The notes under the pieces are model-generated. The model was not told the origin of the DNA and did no database searches. It saw only the letters and a program-made list of their open reading frames with translations. A DNA stretch of 64,000 nt, from NCBI GenBank assembly GCA_019637585.1, contig JAHBVL010000001.1:62001-126000 (forward strand), given 5' to 3'. Below are positions 9,213 to 17,839 of the stretch, one piece after another. This DNA is from Thermomicrobiales bacterium (GTDB lineage Bacteria > Chloroflexota > Chloroflexia > Thermomicrobiales > UBA6265). Position 1 is the stretch's first letter; each line of letters opens with the position of its first letter. The position numbers and the translations under genes were made by a program.

Positions 9213-10226
9213 TCATGTCCCACCCTGAAGATCCACCAGCGTCTCCTCGACCCACCGGAGCCATTGCTCATCGACATCGATGCCCGCCGCCTGCGCTCCC
9301 GCGATCAACGTTCCCACCACCGGCGGAAAACGCGGCTCCGCCGCTTCCGCCTGCGGCCAGCCGGCATGCAACGCCAGATCGAAGGGACCGCGCACCAGCG
9401 GACCTGCCTTGAAAACCCCACCCGTCAAATAGACGCGCACCCGATCCCCCGGCTCGTAGAGCTGCCGGATCACCCCCAATGCGGTGTCAGCTGCATCCCC
9501 AGCGGAACCGGCGAGAAGACCTTTCGCCACCTCATCACCTGACTCGGCAACCTTCACCACCTCGGGGGCCAAGCGAGCGATGCGGTCGCGAGAGAATCCA
9601 GCGGCATAGACGACTCTGGTGATCAACCTGATGCGATCGAGTCCGAAGTACTCGCAGACCGTCCATTCGAGGGCGGTCTCTGGGCCGCGTCGGTCCTCTG
9701 ACTTCGTCGCGGCGTCGATCGCCCGCAATCCGATATCGAACGCGCTCCCCTGATCGCCGATCAGGAATCCATACCCGCCGGCGATTCCTTCTTTACTATC
9801 TACGGTAATGCCGTAAGATATGCAACCACCACCCGCAATCAGAACAACGCCTGGTTGTCCGCCGGAAGCGCCGAGCAAGTTCGTTTTGTAGTCGGGGTTG
9901 ATGGAAATCCGCTGTTCGTCCAGGTGCGGAAGCATTTCCCTGATGATTTCGACGATCACGAGATTCTGCTCCCCTTCTGAGGGAACCCCGGTCGATCCCA
10001 AACCGACCGCAACGACGTCGTTTCCAGGCCGATCTGCCGCTGCCAGCGCACTCTCGATCGCGCCATGGATGGCGACACGGTTCTTCTCCACCCCACCGTC
10101 GATATGGAAGTGATCGGACGGTCCGCCCAAACCGGTCGCCAGCACCTCACCCTCTGTTGTGGCGAGGAGGGACTTTGTCGCCGTCTGTCCGCCGTCGATA
10201 CCCAGGAGTAGAGGAGACGCCGTCAT
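9213..10226 (-). CDS. N-acetylglucosamine/N-acetylmannosamine kinase-like (BadF/BadG/BcrA/BcrD ATPase family)
   Basis: 337 residues of the ASKHA sugar-kinase fold. LLGIDGGQTATKSLLA is the N-terminal phosphate-binding loop, VLIAGGGCISYG the second phosphate region, and VRVYLTGGVFKAGP the adenosine region. The ATG overlaps the stop of the upstream epimerase gene by 4 nt (ATGA), so the pair is translationally coupled. Next to an N-acetylmannosamine-6-P epimerase the natural reading is phosphorylation of ManNAc or GlcNAc during amino-sugar or sialic-acid use in the cytosol. Substrate choice is inferred from the neighbour only. Confidence 0.85.
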   Translation of the reverse strand: MTASPLLLGIDGGQTATKSLLATTEGEVLATGLGGPSDHFHIDGGVEKNRVAIHGAIESALAAADRPGNDVVAVGLGSTGVPSEGEQNLVIVEIIREMLPHLDEQRISINPDYKTNLLGASGGQPGVVLIAGGGCISYGITVDSKEGIAGGYGFLIGDQGSAFDIGLRAIDAATKSEDRRGPETALEWTVCEYFGLDRIRLITRVVYAAGFSRDRIARLAPEVVKVAESGDEVAKGLLAGSAGDAADTALGVIRQLYEPGDRVRVYLTGGVFKAGPLVRGPFDLALHAGWPQAEAAEPRFPPVVGTLIAGAQAAGIDVDEQWLRWVEETLVDLQGGT

Positions 10227-10930
10227 CGCTGACCGATCGCCGCGACGAACCGCTCTGTGATGGCGAGCGGATTGGTGATCGCCGTTCCGACCACGATGAA
10301 ACTGGCCCCCAGATCGAAGGCGCGCACCGCTTCTTCGCGGGTCCAGATCCGGCCTTCCGCGAACACCGGTACGTTCACGCGCCCTACCACCTCTTCGAGA
10401 AGCCCGAAATCGGGTCCTTCCACCTTCACGCGTTGCGGCGTGTATCCGGCCATCGTCGTGCCGACCGCATCAGCCCCACATTCGATGGCGTAGACCGCGC
10501 TATCCAGCGTGTCGATGTCCGCCAGCGCCGCTCCGCCCGCCTCATGAATCGCCGCAACGACAGTCGCCAGCGATTCCCCACCAGGGCGATCTCGCCGAGT
10601 GCCATCCAGCGCGACGAGATTGGCGCCAGCGCCGATCACCTCCTGCGCGTGGCTGGCAGTTGCCGTGATGAAGAGCGATCCATCCGGCATCTTCGTTTTC
10701 AGGATGCCCATGATCGGCACATCCGGTCTAATCCGCTCCCGAATCGCCGCGATGTCCGCCACCCCATCCGCACGGATACCGGCCGCCCCACCCATCACCG
10801 CTGCTTCTGCCATCGCAGCCATGAACTGCGCTCCATGCAGCGGGTTGCCCTCCCACGCCTGACAGGAAACGACGAGCTTGTCCGCCAACGCCGCGAGAGA
10901 ATCGATTGCCGAGCTACCTGTTCTTTTCAT
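10223..10930 (-). CDS. nanE: N-acylglucosamine-6-phosphate 2-epimerase (ManNAc-6-P epimerase)
   Basis: About 235 residues, a complete TIM barrel of the NanE family. KLVVSCQAWEGNPLHG is the family N-terminus, GAAGIRADG and PIMGILKT carry substrate residues, LVALDGTRRDRP and DIDTLDSAVYAIECGADAVG form the middle of the barrel, and VFAEGRIWT and FIVVGTAITNP the C-terminal phosphate site. The enzyme converts ManNAc-6-P to GlcNAc-6-P. It is the first gene of a two-gene unit with the kinase. The start is uncertain: ATG 10930 follows GAGAAGCGGA, and a GTG at 10948 is in frame but has no good ribosome site. Confidence 0.9.
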   Translation of the reverse strand: MKRTGSSAIDSLAALADKLVVSCQAWEGNPLHGAQFMAAMAEAAVMGGAAGIRADGVADIAAIRERIRPDVPIMGILKTKMPDGSLFITATASHAQEVIGAGANLVALDGTRRDRPGGESLATVVAAIHEAGGAALADIDTLDSAVYAIECGADAVGTTMAGYTPQRVKVEGPDFGLLEEVVGRVNVPVFAEGRIWTREEAVRAFDLGASFIVVGTAITNPLAITERFVAAIGQR

Positions 10931-10999
10931 TCCGCTTCTCGCGTCCACATGCCCGCATCACAATCGTCAGTGGCAACATCCGCGACCACAACTATCGAC

Positions 11000-11044
11000 C
11001 TTTGCCCTTTTGCCCTTTGCCCTTTGCCCTTTGCCCTTTGCCCC
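11000..11044. repeat. Heptad tandem array, unit CCCTTTG
   Basis: About six near-perfect 7-bp units in the 5' region between nanE and the homocysteine methyltransferase gene. It is one of the period-7 arrays of this window. Confidence 0.9.
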
Positions 11045-11158
11045 GGACATCGTCAGCGCCTCGATGAAATTCTGTCGCGACATTGGAAGACGGCCAATGC
11101 GGGCAGAACAGCCCACAAAAAGCGGGATACGCGCAGCGGCCGATTCGACTGAAAGACC

Positions 11159-12058
11159 TCAGCAACCCTCGATCAACGATCGCAACAGCGCAATGTGCGC
11201 CGGGCGAGTTCCGCAACATCCGCCCACAACTGTCGCTCCCCCATCCAGCCACTGCTGAACGAGCGCCGCATACGGTTCCGGATCGAGATCCTCTCGCAAC
11301 CCGAGCAACCCCTCCGATTCGAGCGTCCAGTCGGGTGGCGGCGTGTTGAAAGTATTGGCATATCCGCCAATATACGATTTATTCGTATTGACCAGATCCG
11401 GCATGGCGCCGGCAATCGTTTCCGGCATGCAGCAGTTGGCCAGCAATCCTTCGATGGGCAGATGCGCCAGCGACTCATTTGCCTGCGCGATCGTTTCACC
11501 ACTCTTCAGGCGGTCCGGAGCATAGTCGTTCAATGTCCATGCCACCCAAACCGGTTTGCCCGACTCAGCGGCGGCGGTCGCAGCTGCCAGCGACTCGTCG
11601 ATATTGGACATCGTCTCGCAGAGAAAGAAGTCCACCAGCGGCGCCATGTGCCCGACCATTTCCTGATAGCGCGGCAACATCTCCGCGAAGGGTCGTACAA
11701 GATCGGGCCGGTAGCTCTCCTCCAGCGGCGGCAGCGACCCAGCGATTCGGGCTGACGCGCCCGCTTCCTCCCTGCCCTCGATCGCCAGTTGGCAGGCCAG
11801 CTCCAGCATCTCTCCGAACCGGTCACCCAGCCCCAGACTCTCGAAGTTCTCCCGGGCCACGCCGTAGGTGTTTGTCGTAATCACGTCAGCGCCGGCCAGA
11901 ATGTAGTCCCGGTGAATCTCCCGAACCACGTCAGGCGCATCGAACAACGCCTGCGCCGACCAGAGCCCCTTGGGCACATCGGCGCCGCGGTACCAGAGCT
12001 CCCGTCCCATTCCACCATCGAGCAGGACAACGCGCTTGTGATTCATATCTGCTGCCAT
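11159..12058 (-). CDS. Homocysteine S-methyltransferase family protein
   Basis: About 299 residues. The start LLDGGMGRELWYRG, the middle motif LLANCCMPETI and the terminal TVVGGCCGTRPAHI give the zinc-binding cysteines (one from NC, two from GGCC) of cobalamin-independent thiol methyltransferases of the Hcy-binding domain. Members move a methyl group from S-methylmethionine, SAM or betaine to a thiol such as homocysteine. No cobalamin or folate domains are attached. I chose ATG 12058; ATG 12046 is also possible, and the longer in-frame reading from 12169 is non-family sequence. The substrate donor is unknown. Confidence 0.85.
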   Translation of the reverse strand: MAADMNHKRVVLLDGGMGRELWYRGADVPKGLWSAQALFDAPDVVREIHRDYILAGADVITTNTYGVARENFESLGLGDRFGEMLELACQLAIEGREEAGASARIAGSLPPLEESYRPDLVRPFAEMLPRYQEMVGHMAPLVDFFLCETMSNIDESLAAATAAAESGKPVWVAWTLNDYAPDRLKSGETIAQANESLAHLPIEGLLANCCMPETIAGAMPDLVNTNKSYIGGYANTFNTPPPDWTLESEGLLGLREDLDPEPYAALVQQWLDGGATVVGGCCGTRPAHIALLRSLIEGC

Positions 12059-12299
12059 CGATTCCCCGGTCGATCGAATACCCATCTGGTCCATAGTAGC
12101 CGAGTCGTCCGGCGCCCTGTCGAACCGAGCGGCCCCCTGTCGAGCGCCCGATGAAGCCGGATTGTTCATGTGCAGGCACCGAATCGGTCCTCACCAGTAG
12201 CATGGCAAGAAAACGACGCGTAGCCTCGCCATTCATGGCGCTTTCGCCCAGTTCCGTTCGAGGTCTTTCACCACTGCGTAGGTTGGTCTGGAAGACTGG

Positions 12300-12965
12300 C
12301 TACAGGAGACTGGACAGCGACTTCACCACGAAGTAGAGACCGAAGATAAAGGAAACGGCGATCATGATCGGACGGTTGTTGCGTTCCAGCCAGCCACTGG
12401 CGCGATCGAGAGCAGCGCCGGTCCGACTCGGTGCCAGCACAGACAGAACGATCGGCAGCACCAGCAGAATCTGAGCGCCAGCAACGAAAATGAGAAACGC
12501 CACGATACGCTCGGGGCGACTCAGATCGGTTTCCCGGATCACGCCGATCGCACCCAGCGTGAACACCCACTGTTTGGCTCCGATCAGCAACAATGCCGCC
12601 CCGAATCCAAGCGCAGCCAGCGGTGTGGCCTGCCCCAGAAGGCTCATCCATTTCGGTGGCGGGGCATCCGGATCCTCATCGGAAAAAACCTTGCGCGCAC
12701 CAGCAACGAGCATCAGCAGTCCGACCACCAGAAGCAGGATCGACGCAATCGACCGCTCGTCGGCTCCGTCGTGGCCTGCCCGTCTGAGGATGAACCCGAA
12801 GAGCCCTCCCTGCGCCAGGCGTACCACGGTCATACCGGCGACAAATGCCGCCGCAGTGAGCACACCCCGGCTCCCACGCAGCAGGAGCAGGACGATGATG
12901 ATCCAGATCGGCGCCGCGGCGGCGCCAACCATCAGGGGAATCAGACTCGCCACCGTGCCACCCAC
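12300..12965 (-). CDS. SfLAP/GAP-family integral membrane protein
   Basis: About 221 residues with six hydrophobic segments (for example LMVGAAAAPIWIIIVLLLL and QATPLAALGFGAALLLIG). The pattern matches the Sap/GAP family (sulfolipid-1-addressing protein), whose members are LysE-like six-helix proteins linked in mycobacteria to glycolipid export. The role here is unknown. Codons upstream of about 12974 fall inside a heptad repeat and are unlikely to be coding. GTG 12965 has GGGAG 8 nt upstream, and GTG 12974 is an alternative. It is separated by ~65 nt from the upstream ankyrin gene on the same strand. Confidence 0.7.
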   Translation of the reverse strand: MGGTVASLIPLMVGAAAAPIWIIIVLLLLRGSRGVLTAAAFVAGMTVVRLAQGGLFGFILRRAGHDGADERSIASILLLVVGLLMLVAGARKVFSDEDPDAPPPKWMSLLGQATPLAALGFGAALLLIGAKQWVFTLGAIGVIRETDLSRPERIVAFLIFVAGAQILLVLPIVLSVLAPSRTGAALDRASGWLERNNRPIMIAVSFIFGLYFVVKSLSSLL

Positions 12966-12991
12966 CAGAAACACTCCCTCATCCCGTATCC

Positions 12992-13035
12992 GACCAACCG
13001 GACCACGGACCACGGACTCCGGACTACGAACTACG
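12992..13035. repeat. Heptad tandem array, unit GGACYAC
   Basis: About six degenerate 7-bp units (GGACCAC, GGACTCC, GGACTAC, GAACTAC) between the ankyrin gene stop and the SfLAP gene start. The last units run into the 3' end of the ankyrin gene. Confidence 0.85.
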
Positions 13036-13612
13036 TCGCCTCTTCGAGAACCTCCACGATCTCCCGATATCCGCGCGACCTGGCATGCGCGAGCGCCGTT
13101 ACTCCGTCTCCATCCGGCAACTTGACATCCGCGCCATGAGCAATCAACTCCCGCACGATCTCCTGAAAAACCGGCCCGCCATCGGTGAGAATCACCGCTT
13201 CGAGCAGCGCTGTCCAGCCGAGATTGTTGACATGGTTGACATCCACCGATGTTTCCTCGAGCAGATACTGGACTGAATCGAGGTGGCCCTTTTCCGACGC
13301 CGGAATCACCGCCACCCCACCATATCGATTGGTGATCGCCGGGTCGGCGCCGGCGTTGTTGGCCAGCTTCAGAATGTCCATCAACCCTTCGGCGCCGGCG
13401 TAGAGGAAGGGGTTGTTCAGCATGTCGTCCTGCAGGTCGACATTCCCACCCAGCTCCAGCAGCAAGGCGAACGCCGCTGGCTGGTTGGCATAGGTTGCGG
13501 TCATCAGCGGCGTCCGGCCCTGCGCGTCCCGGGTGTCGACATCTTCACCCGCCTCGATCGCTGCCCGGATCCCCTCCAGATCTCCCCGCTCCGCAGCCCG
13601 ATGCAACCCCAT
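13031..13612 (-). CDS. Ankyrin-repeat protein
   Basis: 193 residues made almost entirely of five ankyrin repeats (MGLHRAAERGDLEGIRAAIE, DAQGRTPLMTATYANQP, then less regular units, ending DGDGVTALAHARSRGYREIV). There is no signal peptide, so it is a cytosolic protein-binding scaffold by fold. The binding partner is unknown and the neighbours give no hint. The 3' end overlaps the heptad array that fills the next spacer. Confidence 0.88.
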   Translation of the reverse strand: MGLHRAAERGDLEGIRAAIEAGEDVDTRDAQGRTPLMTATYANQPAAFALLLELGGNVDLQDDMLNNPFLYAGAEGLMDILKLANNAGADPAITNRYGGVAVIPASEKGHLDSVQYLLEETSVDVNHVNNLGWTALLEAVILTDGGPVFQEIVRELIAHGADVKLPDGDGVTALAHARSRGYREIVEVLEEAT

Positions 13613-13632
13613 TTACTCCCTCCCCCCAATCG

Positions 13633-13663
13633 TCTATTCACTATCCGCTATGCACTATGCACA
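13633..13663. repeat. Heptad tandem array, unit CTATGCA
   Basis: Four 7-bp units (CTATTCA, CTATCCG, CTATGCA, CTATGCA) in the short gap before the 3' end of the SH3b/C39-like gene. Confidence 0.8.
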
Positions 13664-13676
13664 TACTCAACCGTCT

Positions 13677-15137
13677 CTACGGAAGCCGCACTGCCAACGC
13701 CATCTGCGCCATGCTGTCCCACATCCGCATGAAGTTCGTCCAGCCGATAACCCGCTTGCGCCGGCTCGAATCGGGATCGGAAATCAGCACGCCTTCGTCG
13801 TTGTATCCGTAGCCACAGACGACATGCGATTGCGTGGCCATCAGCACCTGCTGTCCGCCGATGTCCATCATGAAGCTGGATGTGTAGCCAAGATCGATCC
13901 AGAGCACGACCGGATGGTGTGCGGCAAGCTCGGCGATGAGTTCATCCTTCCCGCCAGTGAGAATGGTCCCTACAAAGCCGAACTGAGCCAGCGCGGGCAC
14001 CAGCGGCTCAGGGTAGATGCCATAGTCCTCGTACCCATAGATGAACGTCCCGTCGATGTTGCCCCGGAACGCCACATGCGGATTGGGATTTGTTCCGATG
14101 AGCGGAATGAATCGGTTCTCATCGATTTCATTGCCCAGCCCGGCGGTGGCAATCTGGCACGACGCATATTCGCAGCTCAGACTGTGCTTCTGCTGATGTG
14201 TCGGCACCCACATCGATGCCGATGGTCCGCCAAAGCGCAGGTAAGGTCCAAAGGAATATCCCGTCGTACCGTGATAGGCGCCCCGGTACCAGTCTCCCGA
14301 TTGACTCTCGATCTCTACGGTTTCTCCGTAGAGCATCTGTTTGATGACCGAGGTCGATGTCGAAGCGCCGGTGCGGAGATTCAGGACATCGGTCGCCACC
14401 GTCGCTGTCTGCGCGCTCGTCGAACCGTTCATCGTCAGGTAGGTCGAAGCCACCCAGCCGGTAGTCCCAGCGGCAGCCACCTGCGCCCACCCGCCCGACG
14501 GAGCGGTCACGATCGTCACGATCTGTCCCTGATTCAACACGGTGAGCACGCTGTATGACGTGCTCGGACCACTGCGCAGATTGAGCTTCGCGACATTGAC
14601 AGTCGCCGTGTCACTCCCTGCCGGAGGCTCCGAGCCACCGGGAGTCACCGTCAGATAGTCGCCGGACGCCCACCCCTGTGTTCCATCGAAAACGACCTTG
14701 TACCAGCCTCCCGACGGACCTTCCAGCACCGAGACCACCGTATTCAGCGGCATCTTGCCGATGACGCCATATGTCGTGGCTGGTCCACTGCGCAGATTCA
14801 GAATGCTCGTCGTCACCTTGGCCGTGGTTCCGGTCGGAGGCGTCGAAGCATCCGGGGTGACCGTCAGATAGTCACCCGACGCCCAACCAGTCACGCCATT
14901 GGCATTGACCCGGTACCAGCCTGCGTTCGGTCCTTCCAGAACCTGCACGACCTGGTTCAGCGTCATCCGCCCGATCACAGAGTTCGAAGTGCCCGGTCCG
15001 CTGCGCAGGTTCAGAACGTCAGTCGTTACCCGAGCCGATCCAGTCACTGCGCCAGCCCGCTGCATCCCCAGAAGCGGAATCGCCAACGCGCCGGATGCCG
15101 CCGCAATTACCTGTCGCCGGTTGATCGCCCCCGACAT
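13677..15137 (-). CDS. Tat-exported protein with four SH3b domains and a C39-like peptidase domain
   Basis: 486 residues. The N-terminus INRRQVIAAASGALAIP is a twin-arginine signal. Four bacterial SH3 domains follow (about 34-94, 106-166, 178-236, 243-305), each with a LNLRSGP/LNLRTGA signature and a GW/GYSFG end. The C-terminal ~170 residues form a Peptidase_C39_2-like cysteine peptidase: SLSCEYASCQIA supplies the candidate Cys, ATQSHVVCGYGYND the His and VLISDPDSS the Asp. The predicted role is an extracellular peptidase targeted to the cell wall. The start has a G-rich SD (GGGGGTGGGGG) directly upstream. Confidence 0.87.
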   Translation of the reverse strand: MSGAINRRQVIAAASGALAIPLLGMQRAGAVTGSARVTTDVLNLRSGPGTSNSVIGRMTLNQVVQVLEGPNAGWYRVNANGVTGWASGDYLTVTPDASTPPTGTTAKVTTSILNLRSGPATTYGVIGKMPLNTVVSVLEGPSGGWYKVVFDGTQGWASGDYLTVTPGGSEPPAGSDTATVNVAKLNLRSGPSTSYSVLTVLNQGQIVTIVTAPSGGWAQVAAAGTTGWVASTYLTMNGSTSAQTATVATDVLNLRTGASTSTSVIKQMLYGETVEIESQSGDWYRGAYHGTTGYSFGPYLRFGGPSASMWVPTHQQKHSLSCEYASCQIATAGLGNEIDENRFIPLIGTNPNPHVAFRGNIDGTFIYGYEDYGIYPEPLVPALAQFGFVGTILTGGKDELIAELAAHHPVVLWIDLGYTSSFMMDIGGQQVLMATQSHVVCGYGYNDEGVLISDPDSSRRKRVIGWTNFMRMWDSMAQMALAVRLP

Positions 15138-15447
15138 CCCCCACCCCCAGAATGATCATGTCCGATGCGTGAATCGCCCTGTATTTCAGTGAGGATAGCA
15201 GGTGAAGGGATTCTCGATAGCGCGGAAGGAGGACGACAAACGTGAGTAGCGGAAAGACCTGCCTCCCCACAGATACGGCAATCCATCCGACTGGCCGCTG
15301 AACGGGAGTAGCGGAAAGGCCTGCCTTTCCCCTCACAGGTACAGCAACACAGCCGACTGGATCCAGCCGAAGTAGCGGAAAGGCTCGCCTTTCCTTCATC
15401 CATGGCGATGCCAGTCGCTCTTCGCGGACTCAAATTGGATGCAGAAT
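15138..15447. other. Intergenic region holding a three-copy 62-64 bp hairpin repeat
   Basis: No gene seen. About half of the region is the tandem repeat at 15246-15400; the rest is the leader of the SH3b/C39-like gene, including the SD at its start. Confidence 0.6.
15246..15400. repeat. Tandem hairpin repeat, three copies of ~62 bp
   Basis: Copies begin at 15246, 15308 and 15372. Each starts GTAGCGGAAAGGC and continues into GCCTTTCC, which can fold on the preceding GGAAAGGC as an 8-bp hairpin; the first copy has mismatches. The spacers between hairpins are also related to each other (an ACAG-TACGGCAA type segment followed by CCGACTGG), so the whole unit was duplicated. Confidence 0.8.
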
Positions 15448-15996
15448 CTAGATATCGAAGATGCGATGGAGATCGATCTGGAACCCTGGCAGAACATCTC
15501 CTCCATCGAGAGTTGCTGCTTCATCGCGAACCACAACGTCGTGACCCAGACGGTGGACAGCGACGGTTCGATTCTCCGGATCGACCCACCAGACCAGGGG
15601 GACTCCCGCTCGCGCGTAGAGTTCCTGCTTGCGCGCAATGTCTCCCCGCTCATCAGTCGGCGAGATCACTTCCACCGCAAGATCAGGCGGGATCGGGAAG
15701 AACCCCCTCACCGGGATACCGACAGGCAATCGTTCCCGTCGAACAAAACCCACATCAGGCGCAACAACCGTGTGCGGATTGTCGTTAAGGATGAAACCAG
15801 CATCAGAACTTGCCACAAACCCAAGACGGTGGTTGTCGGCAAACATCATGATTGCGCTGGCGATCCTCAGCGTGATCACGCTTGGCCTGGCACTTGATGG
15901 CGACACGTTCTTGAGCACCCCTTCCCAGAGTTCATACGGAGCATCGCTGCCCATCGCCAGAAGGTCTTCTGCTGTAACCAGATGTGTCGCGGTCAT
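15448..15996 (-). CDS. Uma2 family putative endonuclease, copy 2
   Basis: 182 residues from ATG 15996, which has AAGGGA 8 nt upstream. The in-frame extension to 16056 is not family sequence. Core motifs are VVAPDVGFVRRER, PPDLAVEVISPTDERGD and ARAGVPLVWWVDPENRTV. It resembles the copies at 50072 and 50710 much more than the one at 8534. The function of the family is unsettled. Confidence 0.9.
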   Translation of the reverse strand: MTATHLVTAEDLLAMGSDAPYELWEGVLKNVSPSSARPSVITLRIASAIMMFADNHRLGFVASSDAGFILNDNPHTVVAPDVGFVRRERLPVGIPVRGFFPIPPDLAVEVISPTDERGDIARKQELYARAGVPLVWWVDPENRTVAVHRLGHDVVVRDEAATLDGGDVLPGFQIDLHRIFDI

Positions 15997-16164
15997 CGTC
16001 CGGTTCCCTTTGCCACAAACCTGCGTGTTTCGATGGTACCACCAGCACCCTGCCAAGATGGCCTCCCTGCCGCTGGAACTCCGCGCAGGAGTAGAACCGG
16101 CTCCGTGCCGACGGGGTAAGTCGAAACTCCACAGTACGTCGCCGACTGATACCCGCAGCCCGGA

Positions 16165-17085
16165 TTACGTCACTGCATTAGTCTTCCCGGTTACGCTCAG
16201 CCCCCGCCGAATTCGGGCTCTTGCTTCTTCGCCATGCGCAGAATCCCAGTCGTAGAAACCCTTCCCCGACTTGATCCCCAGATCACCACCCTCCACCATC
16301 TCCACAAACCACGCCGGCGGACCATCCGCATTCGAGAGATCGGGCATCAATGCCCGCGACACTGCCAGCACAGTGTCGAGACCCGCCAGATCAAACACCT
16401 CGAAAATCCCCGCCACCGACCACCGCCGCCCGATACTCGAATGGATCACCGTGTCCAGATCCTCGACCGAGCAGACCCCATCGCTGACCAGCGACAGCGC
16501 TTCCCGGAACATCGCCATCTGCAACCTGTTGCCGATGAATCCCAGCCGCTCTTTCTGGACGACGACCGGGATCTTGCCCATGTCGTCATAGGCACGCCGG
16601 AGCAGCTCTGCCGTGGCATCACTCGTTTCCGGACCCTTGACAACTTCCACGAGCGGCGCCACATGCGGCGGATTGAAGTAGTGCGTCACCACCACCTTGT
16701 CCGGACGTTTGGTGAACGGCGCCATCTGACTGGGCATGAACGACGATGAATTGCTGGCCAGAATGGCATGCGGAGGTGCGAGCCGATCCAGATCGCCGAA
16801 AATCTGCTCCTTGAGTGGCAGTCGCTCGCTGACCGCTTCGATGACCAGGTCGGCATCGCGCCCGGCGTCTTCCAACGACGTCGTGAAGACAATCTGGTCG
16901 ATTGCACCAGCGTTCTTGCCTCGTTCGGCAAGCGTCGCGGCAACGTTGTCTCTCGCCGCGTCCAACGCTGCAGGCGACGAATCGGTGATCGCCACGGCGT
17001 ACCCGGCTTCGGCGAACTCCAGACCGATACCATGTCCCATGATCCCGGCGCCGATCACCGCAACCTTGCGGATTCCCTCGATCAT
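16165..17085 (-). CDS. 3-hydroxyacyl-CoA dehydrogenase family (3-hydroxybutyryl-CoA dehydrogenase-like)
   Basis: About 306 residues. The NAD site is VAVIGAGIMGHGIGLEFAEA. ILASNSSSF, the catalytic His in VVTHYFNPPH, its Glu partner in APLVEVV and KERLGFIGNRLQMAMFREAL define the family, and GIKSGKGFYDW marks the C-terminal domain. The reaction is NAD-linked oxidation of a 3-hydroxyacyl-CoA. The single-domain length fits butyryl-CoA-type or carnitine-dehydrogenase-type members. Start 17085 has GGAGA 7 nt upstream. No other beta-oxidation gene is adjacent. Confidence 0.88.
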   Translation of the reverse strand: MIEGIRKVAVIGAGIMGHGIGLEFAEAGYAVAITDSSPAALDAARDNVAATLAERGKNAGAIDQIVFTTSLEDAGRDADLVIEAVSERLPLKEQIFGDLDRLAPPHAILASNSSSFMPSQMAPFTKRPDKVVVTHYFNPPHVAPLVEVVKGPETSDATAELLRRAYDDMGKIPVVVQKERLGFIGNRLQMAMFREALSLVSDGVCSVEDLDTVIHSSIGRRWSVAGIFEVFDLAGLDTVLAVSRALMPDLSNADGPPAWFVEMVEGGDLGIKSGKGFYDWDSAHGEEARARIRRGLSVTGKTNAVT

Positions 17086-17222
17086 TGTCTCTTCTCCGTA
17101 TGCTGATTCATCCGAACTCAGCGCACAGTACCGCACCTGACGAACGGAAGCCCGCCCTCCTGTGCCTCCCGTGCTGCGGTACCATGTGGGTGATCGTCCC
17201 TCCGCTCAGCTCAACGACTCGT

Positions 17223-17759
17223 ATGGCCAGAAATCCGGCAATCGATGTGACGCGGTCCGAGCAGCCCAAGGTCGCCGCTGCAGCCGGGCAGATCGAGATT
17301 GCCCCTGTTCGGTTCGGCGATCTCCGCTCGGCGGCGGCGCTGCAAAAGCGGTCGTTTGCTCCCCGGCTGGCCTACAGCTACCTCACCCTGCTCTTTCTCC
17401 ACCTGATGCCTGGCGTCAGATTTCTGGTTGCGCGAACAGGCGACTCGATCGCCGGCATCGCGATCGGTGATCGCAACAAACACCAATCCCGCGTGGTCAA
17501 CATCTGCACCGATCCTTCGGCCCGGCGACAGGGCATCGCCACTCGCCTGTTGCGGCAGCTCGAAAACGAGCTCCCCACCGGCGACATCGTTCTCATGGCC
17601 GAGCTCGACAATGCCGCGGCCCGTGCCCTCTATACAAAGGAGGGATATGCCGAGCTCGGCATCATCCGCAACTACTATGGGCGGGGTAAAGACGGCATCT
17701 GGATGCAGAAAACGCGAACCGGCGGCAAAAACCCAACGTCAACGCGAGAAACCATCTAG
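17223..17759 (+). CDS. GNAT-family N-acetyltransferase
   Basis: About 178 residues from ATG 17223. The acetyl-CoA site is NICTDPSARRQGIATRLLRQ, and the C-terminal strand and helix are AELDNAAARALYTKEGYAEL. Acceptor unknown. It diverges from the dehydrogenase gene; an in-frame ATG at 17184 is an alternative start. The upstream reading to 17085 overlaps the other gene and is not family sequence. Confidence 0.82.
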   Translation: MARNPAIDVTRSEQPKVAAAAGQIEIAPVRFGDLRSAAALQKRSFAPRLAYSYLTLLFLHLMPGVRFLVARTGDSIAGIAIGDRNKHQSRVVNICTDPSARRQGIATRLLRQLENELPTGDIVLMAELDNAAARALYTKEGYAELGIIRNYYGRGKDGIWMQKTRTGGKNPTSTRETI

Positions 17760-17839
17760 CATTGAATCTCGTTCTAGTCCCCGTGCGCTGCAAATGGGGC
17801 AGAGCGTGAACTCAGAACATACGGGAGGTACTGGAGCAC

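Noticed and set aside
12059-12299. SAM or cobalamin riboswitch before the homocysteine methyltransferase gene
   Set aside because: I looked for the conserved core motifs of both classes in this leader and did not find them.
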